Shown: positions 1 to 7,742 of the stretch, in pieces
How positions within the stretch are numbered: the stretch's first letter is position 1
Layout of the letters: every line of letters starts with the position of its first letter
DNA from: Actinomyces sp. AC-20-1
Lineage (GTDB): Bacteria; Actinomycetota; Actinomycetes; Actinomycetales; Actinomycetaceae
Assembly: GCF_023369555.1 (NCBI RefSeq)
Contig: NZ_JACJVC010000006.1
Span: 62,001-126,000 of the forward strand
DNA: 64,000 nucleotides
Reading direction: 5' to 3'
The notes under the pieces: model-generated
What the model was told of the DNA's origin: nothing
The model's database searches: none
Seen by the model: the letters and a program-made list of their open reading frames with translations, nothing else
Position numbers and translations under genes: made by a program

Positions 1-1051
1 GGCTGCGGGCCGCCTGGAGCGCGGCAGCGGCCTGCTCCCCCGTCAGCTGGCTGGTAACGGCGCGCGCGGGCAGGGCCGTGCACACCTGGCCGGCGGTGGC
101 GGCGTGCTCGTCCAGCAACCCGAGCTCATCCAGGCCAACGGCGTCAACGGTGCCGAGGAGTCGGACGCCGTCGGAGACGAGCACGAGCCGGGCGCCGTCG
201 GACAGGATGGCACGCACCCGGCTCACGGGTGCTGCAGCATTGACGGTGGCGACGGGCTGAAGGAGGCGGCGCAGGTCGAGGCGCGCTGCGGCACGGCTCC
301 GGCGCCCCAGCCCCAGGACCCTCCAGCAGGTGGAGGCGATGGGCCAGGCCACGAGGACGACGAGCATGAGGTTGAAGGCCTCCGGCTGGCGGTGCAGGAG
401 CACCAGGGGGCGCAGCACCCAGTACCAGGCGATGAGGGCGACGACGCCGAGCCCGCCCCAGGCGGCGGCCCGCAGACCCAGACGACGGCGTCCGCTCACC
501 TGCTCCACCAGCGCGGCCAGGGCGTGCCCGCCGTCGAGCGGAAGCCCGGGCAGGGCGTTGAAGACCGCCAGGGCGAGGTTGACCCAGGTCAGGGCCCACA
601 GGGTGAAGGAGATCCCCAGGGGCAGGTCGAGGGACCGCTGGGCCCAACCGCACAGGGCCCACAGCACGAGGTTGGTCGCCGGCCCCGCCAGGGAGGTCAG
701 CGCGTCCTTCCAGGGCCGCCAGCCGGTGGCGGCGCCGAAGGTCGTGCGCCCGCCCCACAGGTGCAGCTGGTACAGGACCGGACGGCGGCCCAGGAGGGTG
801 CCGGTCAGCCCGTGCGCGAGCTCGTGGAGCAGGACGCTCACGGCCACGCCCATGACGGTGAGGACGACGACGCCGATGACGGTGCCCCAGCCGAGCGCAC
901 CGAGGCTGGACTGGACCAGCGGCAGCCAGGAGCCGGCGAGGAGCAGTCCCAGCAGCAGGGAGGTGGGGGCGACGACGACGGGGGCCCCGCCGACCGTGCC
1001 GAGGACCCATCCCCGGGCGCTGGTTCGTGCGGGTCGCTGCGTGGAGGTCAT
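1..1051 (-). CDS. Site-2 protease family (M50) intramembrane metalloprotease, C-terminus beyond window
   Basis: About 350 residues are visible; the 3' end lies beyond the left edge. The protein would cleave membrane-embedded substrates. Membrane helices lie at about residues 15-40 and 56-80. The zinc motif HELAH is at 76-80, and the second conserved motif, with N165, P168 and the metal ligand D173 in NALPGLPLDGG, completes the M50 active site. The part after about residue 255 looks like a CBS-type sensing domain, common in this actinobacterial subfamily. The ATG at 1051 is chosen because a TAGGCT -10-like hexamer lies seven bases before it, suggesting a leaderless start. The gene diverges from the RecB-like nuclease gene. 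Family assignment is firm; the substrate is unknown. Confidence 0.9.
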   Translation of the reverse strand, partial: MTSTQRPARTSARGWVLGTVGGAPVVVAPTSLLLGLLLAGSWLPLVQSSLGALGWGTVIGVVVLTVMGVAVSVLLHELAHGLTGTLLGRRPVLYQLHLWGGRTTFGAATGWRPWKDALTSLAGPATNLVLWALCGWAQRSLDLPLGISFTLWALTWVNLALAVFNALPGLPLDGGHALAALVEQVSGRRRLGLRAAAWGGLGVVALIAWYWVLRPLVLLHRQPEAFNLMLVVLVAWPIASTCWRVLGLGRRSRAAARLDLRRLLQPVATVNAAAPVSRVRAILSDGARLVLVSDGVRLLGTVDAVGLDELGLLDEHAATAGQVCTALPARAVTSQLTGEQAAAALQAARS

Positions 1052-1058
1052 GACGGGG

Positions 1059-1064
1059 AGCCTA
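1059..1064 (-). promoter_or_regulatory. Putative -10 hexamer, M50 protease gene
   Basis: Reads TAGGCT on the minus strand, seven bases before the ATG at 1051; fits a leaderless promoter. Confidence 0.5.
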
Positions 1065-1206
1065 ATGGTGACACGGGCGGGACAGCCGCACCGGTCTGCC
1101 CGGGCCCCGCACCGGGCGAGCAAGGACGGGCGTGCGCCGGGCTCCACAGCAGCGCGGGGTGAGGCCGCGCACGCCCGGGCTGGGGAGCCGTGCCAGCGCG
1201 TCAGGA

Positions 1207-1212
1207 TAGGTT
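1207..1212 (+). promoter_or_regulatory. Putative -10 hexamer, RecB-like nuclease gene
   Basis: TAGGTT, six bases before the GTG at 1219; no Shine-Dalgarno sequence is present, so leaderless translation is likely. Confidence 0.5.
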
Positions 1213-1218
1213 CGTGGT

Positions 1219-2124
1219 GTGAGCACGACGAGCGAGACGACGAGCGACAGGCCCCGGGCCACCGGCCCCGGTGCCCGCAGACCCACGGCCCGCGGCCCGA
1301 GGCGCACCGCCCTGTCGCCGTCGCGGGCGAAGGACTTCCTGCAGTGCCCGCTCATGTTCCGTCTGCGCACGGTGGACCACCTGCCCGAGCCCGGCTCCCT
1401 GGCCACGCACAAGGGCACGCTCGTGCACGCGGTGCTGGAGCGGCTCTACGACCTGCCCGCGCCCGAGCGCCGCCCGGAGGCGGCCCTGGGCATGCTGCCC
1501 GCGCAGTGGCAGGCCCACAGGGAGAGGAACCCTGTGGTCATGGACCTCTTCGAGTCCCCCGAGCAGGTCGAGCCGTGGCTGGAGGAGGCGCGGGCTCTCC
1601 TGCGCTCCTACTTCACGATGGAGAACCCCACACGGCTGGAGCCCGCCGAGCGCGAGCTCTTCGTCGAAGTCGAGACCGAGGGGGGCCTGCTGCTGCGGGG
1701 CTTCGTCGACCGCCTGGACGTCGCCCCAGACGGGGCGATGCGCGTGGTCGACTACAAGACCGGCCGCTCCCCCGCGCCGCGCTTCCAGGAGGAGGCGCTG
1801 TTCCAGATGCGCTTCTACGCGCTCGTGCTGCTGCGCCTGCGCGGCCAGGCGCCCCGGCGCCTCCAGCTGCTCTACCTGCGCGACGGGCGCACCCTCACCC
1901 ACGACCCGCGCCCGGGCGAGCTCGACTCGGCGCAGACACGCCTGGAGCGCATCTGGGACGAGGTCGAGGACTGCGCCTCACGGGGCGAGTTCGCGCCGCA
2001 GCGCTCACGACTGTGCGACTGGTGCGCCTTCCAGTCCTCCTGCCCGCTCTTCGGGGGCACGACCCCGCCCCTGCCCGAGGAGGGCGTCGCGCAGCTGCTC
2101 ACGGCGCGCCGCCCGGCCGCCTGA
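1219..2124 (+). CDS. RecB family PD-(D/E)XK exonuclease with Fe-S cysteines
   Basis: A 301-residue nuclease of the Cas4/AddB-like class, probably acting on DNA ends. H70 (GTLVH), D165 (GFVDRLD), D178 and K180 (VVDYKTG) and the FQMRFYAL helix form the PD-(D/E)XK core. Four cysteines, C43 in the LQCPLMF segment and C266, C269 and C275 near the C-terminus, are spaced as in RecB-family proteins that hold a 4Fe-4S cluster. The GTG start follows a TAGGTT hexamer with no ribosome binding site. The gene stands next to the M50 protease gene, a neighbour pair also seen in other actinobacteria. Its exact role in repair is not known. Confidence 0.9.
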   Translation: MSTTSETTSDRPRATGPGARRPTARGPRRTALSPSRAKDFLQCPLMFRLRTVDHLPEPGSLATHKGTLVHAVLERLYDLPAPERRPEAALGMLPAQWQAHRERNPVVMDLFESPEQVEPWLEEARALLRSYFTMENPTRLEPAERELFVEVETEGGLLLRGFVDRLDVAPDGAMRVVDYKTGRSPAPRFQEEALFQMRFYALVLLRLRGQAPRRLQLLYLRDGRTLTHDPRPGELDSAQTRLERIWDEVEDCASRGEFAPQRSRLCDWCAFQSSCPLFGGTTPPLPEEGVAQLLTARRPAA

Positions 2125-2150
2125 TCGGCCGGGGAGCGCCGCCACTCGCC

Positions 2151-2156
2151 TACGGT
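2151..2156 (+). promoter_or_regulatory. Putative -10 hexamer, aldo/keto reductase gene
   Basis: TACGGT, six bases before the ATG at 2163; fits the leaderless pattern of this window. Confidence 0.45.
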
Positions 2157-2162
2157 GGGCCC

Positions 2163-3122
2163 ATGGAGCATCGCAGACTGGGCCGTACCGGCCTGAGGGT
2201 CTCGTCGGTCGGCCTGGGCACGATGACCTGGGGGCGGGACACGGACGAGATCGAGGCCCGTGACCAGCTCGACGTCTTCCTCGACGCGGGCGGCACGCTC
2301 CTGGACACGGCCGCCTCCTACTGCGAGGGCCTGAGTGAGGAGGTCATCGGCTCGCTCCTGCGCGAGCACGTCGACCGCCAGGACGTCGTGCTCGTGTCGA
2401 AGGCCGGCGTGCGCACCTGGCGCACCGGGGACCGGCCCGCGGCCGCGGACGCCTCGCGCGGCACCCTGCTGGACACGCTCGACGCCTCCCTGCGCCGTCT
2501 GGGCACCGACCACCTCGACCTGTGGCTCGTGCAGGTGCCGGACGCCACCACCCCGATGGAGGAGACGGTGGACGCCCTGCGCCTGGCGGTGTCCTCGGGC
2601 CGTGCCCGTTACGTGGGCGTGTCGAACCACCCGGCCTGGGCCAGCGTGCACGCGGCGGACCTGCTGCGCGAGCACACGGGTCCCGGCATGGCGGCGGTGG
2701 AGGTCGAGCACTCGCTGCTGGCGCGCGGCGCCGAGCGCGAGATCCTGCCCGCGGCCGGAGCCCTGGGCTTCGGGGTCATCGGCTACGCCCCGCTGGGGCG
2801 CGGGGTCCTGTCCGGCAAGTACCGGGCGACGGTCCCGGCGGACTCGCGCGGAGCCTCACCGCACCTGCGCTCCTACGTGGCCCCCTACCTCCAGCCCGGA
2901 CGCGAGGGCGTGGTCGAGGCCGTGGCGACGGCGGCGGCGGGCCTGGACCGCAAGCCCGTGGAGGTGGCACTGGCCTGGGCCCGCGAGGCCCCGGGGGTCG
3001 CCTCGACCGTCGTCGGGGCCCGCACGCCCGCCCAGCTGCAGGGGGCGCTGGCGTCCGAGGACCTGGTGCTTCCCGCGCAGATCCGCCACGCGCTCGACGA
3101 CGTCACCGCCCTGCCTGCCTGA
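2163..3122 (+). CDS. Aldo/keto reductase
   Basis: 319 residues, a (beta/alpha)8 NADPH-dependent oxidoreductase acting on an unknown carbonyl substrate. The N-terminus MEHRRLGRTGLRVSSVGLGT is typical of the family. D48, Y53 and K80 of the catalytic tetrad are in place. The fourth residue, normally His in a DLYxxHxPD-like segment, is Gln124 here (DLWLVQVPD), which may lower reductase activity or change specificity. The ATG at 2163 is preferred over much longer in-frame extensions: it gives the normal family length and has a -10-like hexamer six bases upstream. The gene is single and is followed by a terminator hairpin. Confidence 0.92.
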   Translation: MEHRRLGRTGLRVSSVGLGTMTWGRDTDEIEARDQLDVFLDAGGTLLDTAASYCEGLSEEVIGSLLREHVDRQDVVLVSKAGVRTWRTGDRPAAADASRGTLLDTLDASLRRLGTDHLDLWLVQVPDATTPMEETVDALRLAVSSGRARYVGVSNHPAWASVHAADLLREHTGPGMAAVEVEHSLLARGAEREILPAAGALGFGVIGYAPLGRGVLSGKYRATVPADSRGASPHLRSYVAPYLQPGREGVVEAVATAAAGLDRKPVEVALAWAREAPGVASTVVGARTPAQLQGALASEDLVLPAQIRHALDDVTALPA

Positions 3123-3184
3123 CCTGTCCCAGGCGGTCAGCGGCGTGCCCGCGGGGCGGGCGGCCCCGCCGCGCCGGGTGACAG

Positions 3185-3219
3185 CTGAGGGGCCCGCACC
3201 GATGGTGCGGACCCCTCAG
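3185..3219. terminator. Bidirectional terminator hairpin
   Basis: Arms 3185-3200 and 3204-3219 pair over 16 positions with one mismatch around a three-base loop. It lies between two convergent genes. Confidence 0.7.
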
Positions 3220-3239
3220 GTCAGGACGGGCGCGTGGGC

Positions 3240-3509
3240 TCAGTCCTCGTCGTCGTAGTCCTCGTCCTCATCATCGTCGTAGTCGGCGTCGTCGTAGTCG
3301 TCGTCCTCGTCGGCGTCGACGATGTCGAAGGGCAGCTCGATGCCGTGGGCCGTGAAGAGGGCGTCGTCGTATGTGAAGAAGGCGTCCTGGAGGGTGTTCT
3401 CCGCGGCGACGACCGCGGGTGAGAGCTCATCGCCTGCGGCTGCGGCGTCCAGGTGCGCCTCGAAGGCGGCGATGAGTCGGTTGAGCGCGGACCGCGGGTC
3501 ATTCGTCAT
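3240..3509 (-). CDS. Small acidic-tailed hypothetical protein
   Basis: 89 residues. The first 60 or so are a helical soluble region that begins MTNDPRSALNRLIAAFEAHL. The last 25 are almost only Asp, Glu and Tyr in repeating short blocks, giving a very acidic tail. I do not recognise a named function. The start at 3509 is supported by a TATTCT hexamer six bases upstream; the longer reading to 3635 would add a Pro/Arg-rich extension with no such support. It is convergent with the aldo/keto reductase gene and downstream of a flavoprotein gene on the same strand. The acidic tail could serve in protein or nucleic-acid competition, but this is only a guess. Confidence 0.75.
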   Translation of the reverse strand: MTNDPRSALNRLIAAFEAHLDAAAAGDELSPAVVAAENTLQDAFFTYDDALFTAHGIELPFDIVDADEDDDYDDADYDDDEDEDYDDED

Positions 3510-3515
3510 GCCGTC

Positions 3516-3521
3516 AGAATA
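3516..3521 (-). promoter_or_regulatory. Putative -10 hexamer, acidic protein gene
   Basis: Reads TATTCT on the minus strand, six bases before the ATG at 3509. Confidence 0.5.
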
Positions 3522-3631
3522 CCGGCACGAGCGCCGCCCGCGTCCAGACCAGGGGTCCGGGCACGGGCGGCGGGGCACCGGGGCCGGGCGCACACCCCGA
3601 CGGCGCTCAGCCGTCAGCGCGCCCAGCGGGC

Positions 3632-4729
3632 TCACTCCTCGAGCCCGAGCTCCTTGGTGATGTAGCCCAGGAACAGGTCCTCGCCCTTGAAGCGGGCGGT
3701 CTCCTCGGGGCCGACGACGACACGCACGCCGTCGCGCAGGACCTGGGAGGCGCCGCCGTCGGGGCCCAGCGGCAGCACGACGAGCTCGGGCTGGGGCTGG
3801 TAGGTGGCCGTGGCCTCACCGCCGGCGATGAGGGAGCGAATGTTCTCGGCCACGACCTTGGCGTGGGCGCGGGCGGCGTCAGCGCGCTTGGACTCGCGCA
3901 CGTCGGTGATGTCGCCGACGGCCCACACGCCCGGGTGGTCGACGACGCGCAGGTGGTCGTCCACGCGGATCGTGCCGTTGTAGTGGCGGATGTCGTCGTA
4001 GTCGTCGCCGAGGAAGCCCGTGGCGGCGGACGAGCCCCAGGCGCGGAACCACATGTCCGCCTCGAGACGACGCCCCCCGGTGGTGGGCACGCGGAACGGG
4101 GAGAGCACGCCCGGGTCCACCGGGGGCAGGGCGGCGAGCGTCTGGCCGGTGAGGACCTCGACCCCGCGCTGCTCGAGCTGGAAGCGGATGGCCTGGCGCA
4201 GCTCGGGCTTGTAGTCCTTGGCAGCGAGGATGTCCTCGGCGGCCTCGAGGAGGATGACCTCGACGTCGGGGAAGGCGGAGGTGATCTCGCCGACGAGCTC
4301 GATGCCGACGTCGCCGCCGCCGACGACGAGGACACGGCCGGCCTGCTCGAGGTTGGTGTGCATGCGCTCGATGCGGGCCTTGGCGACCACGGAGGAGGAC
4401 TCCAGGTGCTTTGCCGGGAAGGGGTAGACGGTGCCGGTGGCCAGGACGAGGTGGTCGGCCTCGATGGGGCCGACTCCCCCGGAGACCTCAACGGTGGTGC
4501 CCTTGACGGCCAGGGCGGTGCCGTGGACGACGCGGCCGCGGGTCAGCAGGCGGTCGTAGGGCATGAAGATCTTCTCGGCCCACTCGCGGTCCACGGCGGC
4601 GCGCAGGGCGGCGGCGTGGTTGACGAAGGTGTCCTTCTGCTCGACGAGGGTGACCTCGGCGACGTCGTCGAGGGCCTTGGCGACGGTGATTCCGCCGTAG
4701 CCGCCTCCGACGATGGTGACGCGAACCAT
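3632..4729 (-). CDS. NAD(P)/FAD-dependent oxidoreductase, NDH-2/AIFM2-like
   Basis: 365 residues with two dinucleotide-binding folds. VTIVGGGYGGITVAKAL at the N-terminus binds FAD, and VLVVGGGDVGIELVGEI near residue 135 binds NAD(P)H. VWAVGDITDV in the C-terminal third is the second FAD contact. The layout matches type II NADH dehydrogenases and AIFM2/FSP1-like enzymes, which pass electrons to quinones or other acceptors at the membrane; no clear membrane anchor is visible. A GGAAGG ribosome binding site precedes the ATG at 4729. It stands alone, upstream of the acidic protein gene. Electron acceptor unknown. Confidence 0.88.
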   Translation of the reverse strand: MVRVTIVGGGYGGITVAKALDDVAEVTLVEQKDTFVNHAAALRAAVDREWAEKIFMPYDRLLTRGRVVHGTALAVKGTTVEVSGGVGPIEADHLVLATGTVYPFPAKHLESSSVVAKARIERMHTNLEQAGRVLVVGGGDVGIELVGEITSAFPDVEVILLEAAEDILAAKDYKPELRQAIRFQLEQRGVEVLTGQTLAALPPVDPGVLSPFRVPTTGGRRLEADMWFRAWGSSAATGFLGDDYDDIRHYNGTIRVDDHLRVVDHPGVWAVGDITDVRESKRADAARAHAKVVAENIRSLIAGGEATATYQPQPELVVLPLGPDGGASQVLRDGVRVVVGPEETARFKGEDLFLGYITKELGLEE

Positions 4730-4876
4730 GGTGTTCCTTCCAGTCCTGGGCTGAGATCGTGGTCCTGGTGGCGCGCACGCCGCGCGTGCGGGCAGGGCCG
4801 GTCCGGGCGACAGTGTAGCCGGGACCTTCTTCCTATACAGCGTCCCGGGTGCCCCGGTTCGCGGGGTCCCGTCGGC

Positions 4877-6049
4877 TCAGTCCCCCAGGCCGAGCACCCC
4901 GGCGACGTCCGGCTGGAAGAAGCCGGGGCCCTTGAGGACCTTGCCGTCCTCACGGTAGATCGGCCGGCCGTCCTCACCGAGCTTGGACATGTTCGAGCGC
5001 TGGACCTCGGTGAGCACGGCCGCCAGGTCGATGCCGGTCTCCAGGGCCATGCCGTAGATGACGTAGACGAGGTCCGCCAGGGCGTCGGCCGCCTCGACGG
5101 TGTCGCGGGTGCCGTCGTCGGCGGCCACGGCCCGCGCGTAGGCCTGCTCGACCTCGCGGCGGGCGCAGCGGCCGTAGACCGCGCCGGTGAGCTCGGCGAA
5201 CTCCTCGGCGATGAGGCTCATGCGCATGCCCAGGCTCGGGCGGTCCAGGCTCGGCCCGTCGGTGCGGATCGGCAGGCCGTAGACCCGGTGGAAGCGGCGC
5301 ACGAGGGCCTCAGGGTCGTCCCCCTCGCGCCGTCCCACGCCGTCCTGGGCGACGAGCGGGGTCGCGTCGCCCTGGGTGTTGGCCGAGCCGTGGCCCCGGC
5401 CGGTGGGCTCGGGCGAGACCGGGGCCGGGCCGTCCCAGGGGGCCTGGGGCTCGCGCGGGTCCGTGGGCAGGAGGGTGGCGCGCAGGGAGTCGACGAGCTC
5501 GCCACCCTGCGCGAGGGCGGCGCGGGTGCGCCCGTCGGAGACGAAGCCGAGGCGCCAGGCCACGCGCCAGGAGGCCCAGTTGGGCACGCCGTCGTGGATG
5601 TCGCAGGCCCAGCCGAGCGCCTTGACCGGGAAGGGGCCGATGGGGTCGAGGACGACGTCGATGAGGGCGCGCACGGCCCGCAGGATCGTGCCGCGCCCGC
5701 GCGCCTCGGGAGCGAGCCAGTAGCCGACCTCTCCGCGGCCGCCGCCGTCGCGCCGGACGTCGACCATGCCGACGAGCACGCTGCTGCCGCCGTCGGCCGG
5801 GACCTCGCGCACAGCGAGGGTGGCGCCGGTGCTGCTGGCCCAGCCGGGCTCGACGGCCGTCTCGATGAAGGCGACGGCGTCCTCGCGCCGGTAGGGCGAG
5901 GGGACCATGGTCCAGGCCTGGATGGCGGGGTCCTGGCAGATCTCGGTGACACGGTCGACGTCGGCGGCGGTGGGGGTGCTCAGGAGGAGCTCGGGCAGGG
6001 TGTTGCCGTCGTGGGTGGCGGCCGGCACGCGGATCTCGAAGGGCTGCAT
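4877..6049 (-). CDS. GNAT acetyltransferase fused to a MazG/PRA-PH-like nucleotide pyrophosphohydrolase
   Basis: 390 residues in two domains. Residues about 19-190 are a RimJ/RimL-like GNAT fold, with GEVGYWLAPEARGRG (106-120) as the acetyl-CoA loop. A Pro/Gly-rich linker (195-245) leads to an all-alpha NTP pyrophosphatase domain (about 246-385). Its metal site is E282, E283 and E286 in AEEFAEL, then E319, D322 and D326. The C-terminal RSNMSKLGEDGRPIYREDGK segment is typical of the phosphoribosyl-ATP pyrophosphohydrolase-like branch often found as a single-domain protein. Fusion of the two activities is uncommon to my knowledge. A TAGCAT hexamer lies eight bases upstream of the ATG. The acetylated substrate and the hydrolysed nucleotide are both unknown. 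Confidence 0.85.
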   Translation of the reverse strand: MQPFEIRVPAATHDGNTLPELLLSTPTAADVDRVTEICQDPAIQAWTMVPSPYRREDAVAFIETAVEPGWASSTGATLAVREVPADGGSSVLVGMVDVRRDGGGRGEVGYWLAPEARGRGTILRAVRALIDVVLDPIGPFPVKALGWACDIHDGVPNWASWRVAWRLGFVSDGRTRAALAQGGELVDSLRATLLPTDPREPQAPWDGPAPVSPEPTGRGHGSANTQGDATPLVAQDGVGRREGDDPEALVRRFHRVYGLPIRTDGPSLDRPSLGMRMSLIAEEFAELTGAVYGRCARREVEQAYARAVAADDGTRDTVEAADALADLVYVIYGMALETGIDLAAVLTEVQRSNMSKLGEDGRPIYREDGKVLKGPGFFQPDVAGVLGLGD

Positions 6050-6057
6050 GGCTTCCG

Positions 6058-6063
6058 ATGCTA
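6058..6063 (-). promoter_or_regulatory. Putative -10 hexamer, GNAT-MazG-like gene
   Basis: Reads TAGCAT on the minus strand, eight bases before the ATG at 6049. Confidence 0.4.
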
Positions 6064-6094
6064 GTCCAGCCCGGTGGGCGCCCGGCCGTGCGCC

Positions 6095-7372
6095 TCAGGC
6101 GGTCGGCAGCGTGCTCTCCCGCCTGCCACGGCGCAGAACGGGCCAGCTCAGGGCCAGGATGAGCCCACCGGACAGGCCGTAGACAAGAGCCACCCAGGTG
6201 CCGTGGGCGTCAGCGAACCAGCCGACGACCGGCGGGGCCACGAGCATGATGACCCGGGCGAGCCAGGAGACGATCGTCAGTCCCAGCCCCGGCCTGAGGC
6301 CGGGGATGTCGTCCGCGGCGGCGTAGGCCACGGGAACGGCCACAGAGCAGCCCGCCCCGGCCACCACCATGCCCAGCAGCGTGCCCGCCACCGAGCCGGT
6401 CACCAGGGCGATGCTCATCCCGGCGGCGACCAGGGCGCCTCCGCCGGCGATGACGACGCGCGAGCCCAGCCGGTCGATGACCGCGTCCCCCACCAGCCGT
6501 CCGACGATCATCGTCGTCTGGAGGGCCACCAGGCCCATGCCGCGCAGCGAGGGGTGGACGCCCTGCTCGGTCAGGAGCAGTGAGGACCAGCTGGCGGCGA
6601 CGTCCTCGGGGAACATGGCGGCGGCGCACATGATGCCCAGCACGAGCGTGACGCAGGCGGTCATGAGCCTGCCGAGTACTGCGTCGGCCCTGGGGGCCGC
6701 CCCGCTGCCCCTGCCGCCGTCCGCGCTGTTGGCAGGCCCTGCGATGTCGGCCGGGACCGGGCTGCCCGCACGCTGGTCGTCACGGTCCGGTCCCTTGATC
6801 GTCATGGGCAGGGCCGCCAGGCAGACGGTGGCGAGCAGCGCCAGGGTCAGCAGCATGTGCACGCGCACCGGCACACCCCACCCGGCCAGTGCCTGCCCCA
6901 TGGTGGCGCCCGTGACGGCGCCCAGGCTCCAGGCGGCGTGGAAGGAGGTGATGATCGAGCTGCCCCACCGCCGCTCGACACGCAGTCCGTGGGCGTTCTG
7001 AGCGACGTCGACGATGGCGTCGGAGCCGCCGATCCACGCCAGGCTCAGGGCGAGGCCCAGCCAGGTGTCGGTGACGCCCGCGCCCACCAGGCCCAGGCCC
7101 AGGCCCACCATCCCCAGGCTGGCGACCCGGGCGGAGGTGAAGCGGTCCACGAGCCAGGAGGCGGCCAGCCCGGCCACCAGGGCGCCCACCGAGCTGAACA
7201 TGATGGCTTGGCCGAAGGCGGCCTTGGTGATGCCCAGGTGCTCGAGGACCTCGGGGTAGCGCGGGACGAGGTTGGAGAACCCGAGGCCGTTGGCGAAGAA
7301 GGTGAGGTAGACGGCGACGCGGGCGCGCACCAGGGCGGGTGGGTGCCGGCGGGCAGCAGTGCCAACGGTCAC
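6095..7372 (-). CDS. MFS transporter
   Basis: 425 residues with about twelve hydrophobic segments and a central hydrophilic loop near residues 195-235, as expected of a major facilitator permease in the cytoplasmic membrane. The N-terminal half contains a weak family loop signature (ASWLVDRFTSARVASLG) between the second and third helices. The protein resembles fucose/YbjJ-type MFS members, but the substrate cannot be told from sequence. A GTG start is read at 7372; an upstream ATG in another frame is not used. The gene is not in an obvious operon and lies next to tRNA-Leu on the same strand, separated by a terminator. Confidence 0.85.
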   Translation of the reverse strand: MTVGTAARRHPPALVRARVAVYLTFFANGLGFSNLVPRYPEVLEHLGITKAAFGQAIMFSSVGALVAGLAASWLVDRFTSARVASLGMVGLGLGLVGAGVTDTWLGLALSLAWIGGSDAIVDVAQNAHGLRVERRWGSSIITSFHAAWSLGAVTGATMGQALAGWGVPVRVHMLLTLALLATVCLAALPMTIKGPDRDDQRAGSPVPADIAGPANSADGGRGSGAAPRADAVLGRLMTACVTLVLGIMCAAAMFPEDVAASWSSLLLTEQGVHPSLRGMGLVALQTTMIVGRLVGDAVIDRLGSRVVIAGGGALVAAGMSIALVTGSVAGTLLGMVVAGAGCSVAVPVAYAAADDIPGLRPGLGLTIVSWLARVIMLVAPPVVGWFADAHGTWVALVYGLSGGLILALSWPVLRRGRRESTLPTA

Positions 7373-7465
7373 GGGGAAGCCGCCTTGTCATCGGGAGAGA
7401 CCTGCCCGCCGGAATCTACCAGGTGGCTGTCGTCGAGTCGGTACGGGGTCGGGGTGCTGCCATGA

Positions 7466-7498
7466 CGAAGGCCCCGACCATGCTGGTCGGGGCCTTCG
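7466..7498. terminator. Perfect 15-bp terminator hairpin
   Basis: Arms 7466-7480 and 7484-7498 are exact inverse complements around a three-base loop. It lies just 3' of tRNA-Leu on the minus strand and upstream of the MFS gene. Confidence 0.8.
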
Positions 7499-7505
7499 CG
7501 CCGGG

Positions 7506-7593
7506 TGTCCGAGGGGGGACTTGAACCCCCACGCCCGTTTAATAAGGCACTAGCACCTCAAGCTAGCGCGTCTACCTATTCCGCCACTCGGAC
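7506..7593 (-). tRNA. tRNA-Leu (anticodon GAG)
   Basis: 88 bases with a seven-pair acceptor stem (7587-7593 with 7507-7513), discriminator A at 7506, a GGTAGACGCG D-arm, a class II long variable arm and a GGTTCAAGTCC T-arm. The anticodon loop CTTGAGG gives GAG, reading CTC and CTT leucine codons; CTC is heavily used in this genome. The CCA end is not encoded. A perfect hairpin terminator follows. Confidence 0.97.
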
Positions 7594-7742
7594 ATTGTCT
7601 CCGCCACCGCCGGGTCCTCAACCCCGCTGGCGACGGAGAGAAACTTAGCACGGTCCCCGCTGAGCCGGGCAAATCGGCTGCCGGTGCGGTGCGTCACAGG
7701 AACCCGGGCCCGCGCCGCACCGGGGAGCCTCACCAGCGTGCC

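Noticed and set aside
330-2162. In-frame extension of the aldo/keto reductase to 930 residues
   Set aside because: The extra 611 residues are Arg/Ala/Pro-rich and cross the M50 protease and RecB-like genes. The ATG at 2163 gives the normal family length.
3863-6064. 733-residue plus-strand frame over the flavoprotein and GNAT-MazG genes
   Set aside because: A valine/glycine/aspartate-rich shadow frame without family motifs; both minus-strand genes have clear catalytic motifs.
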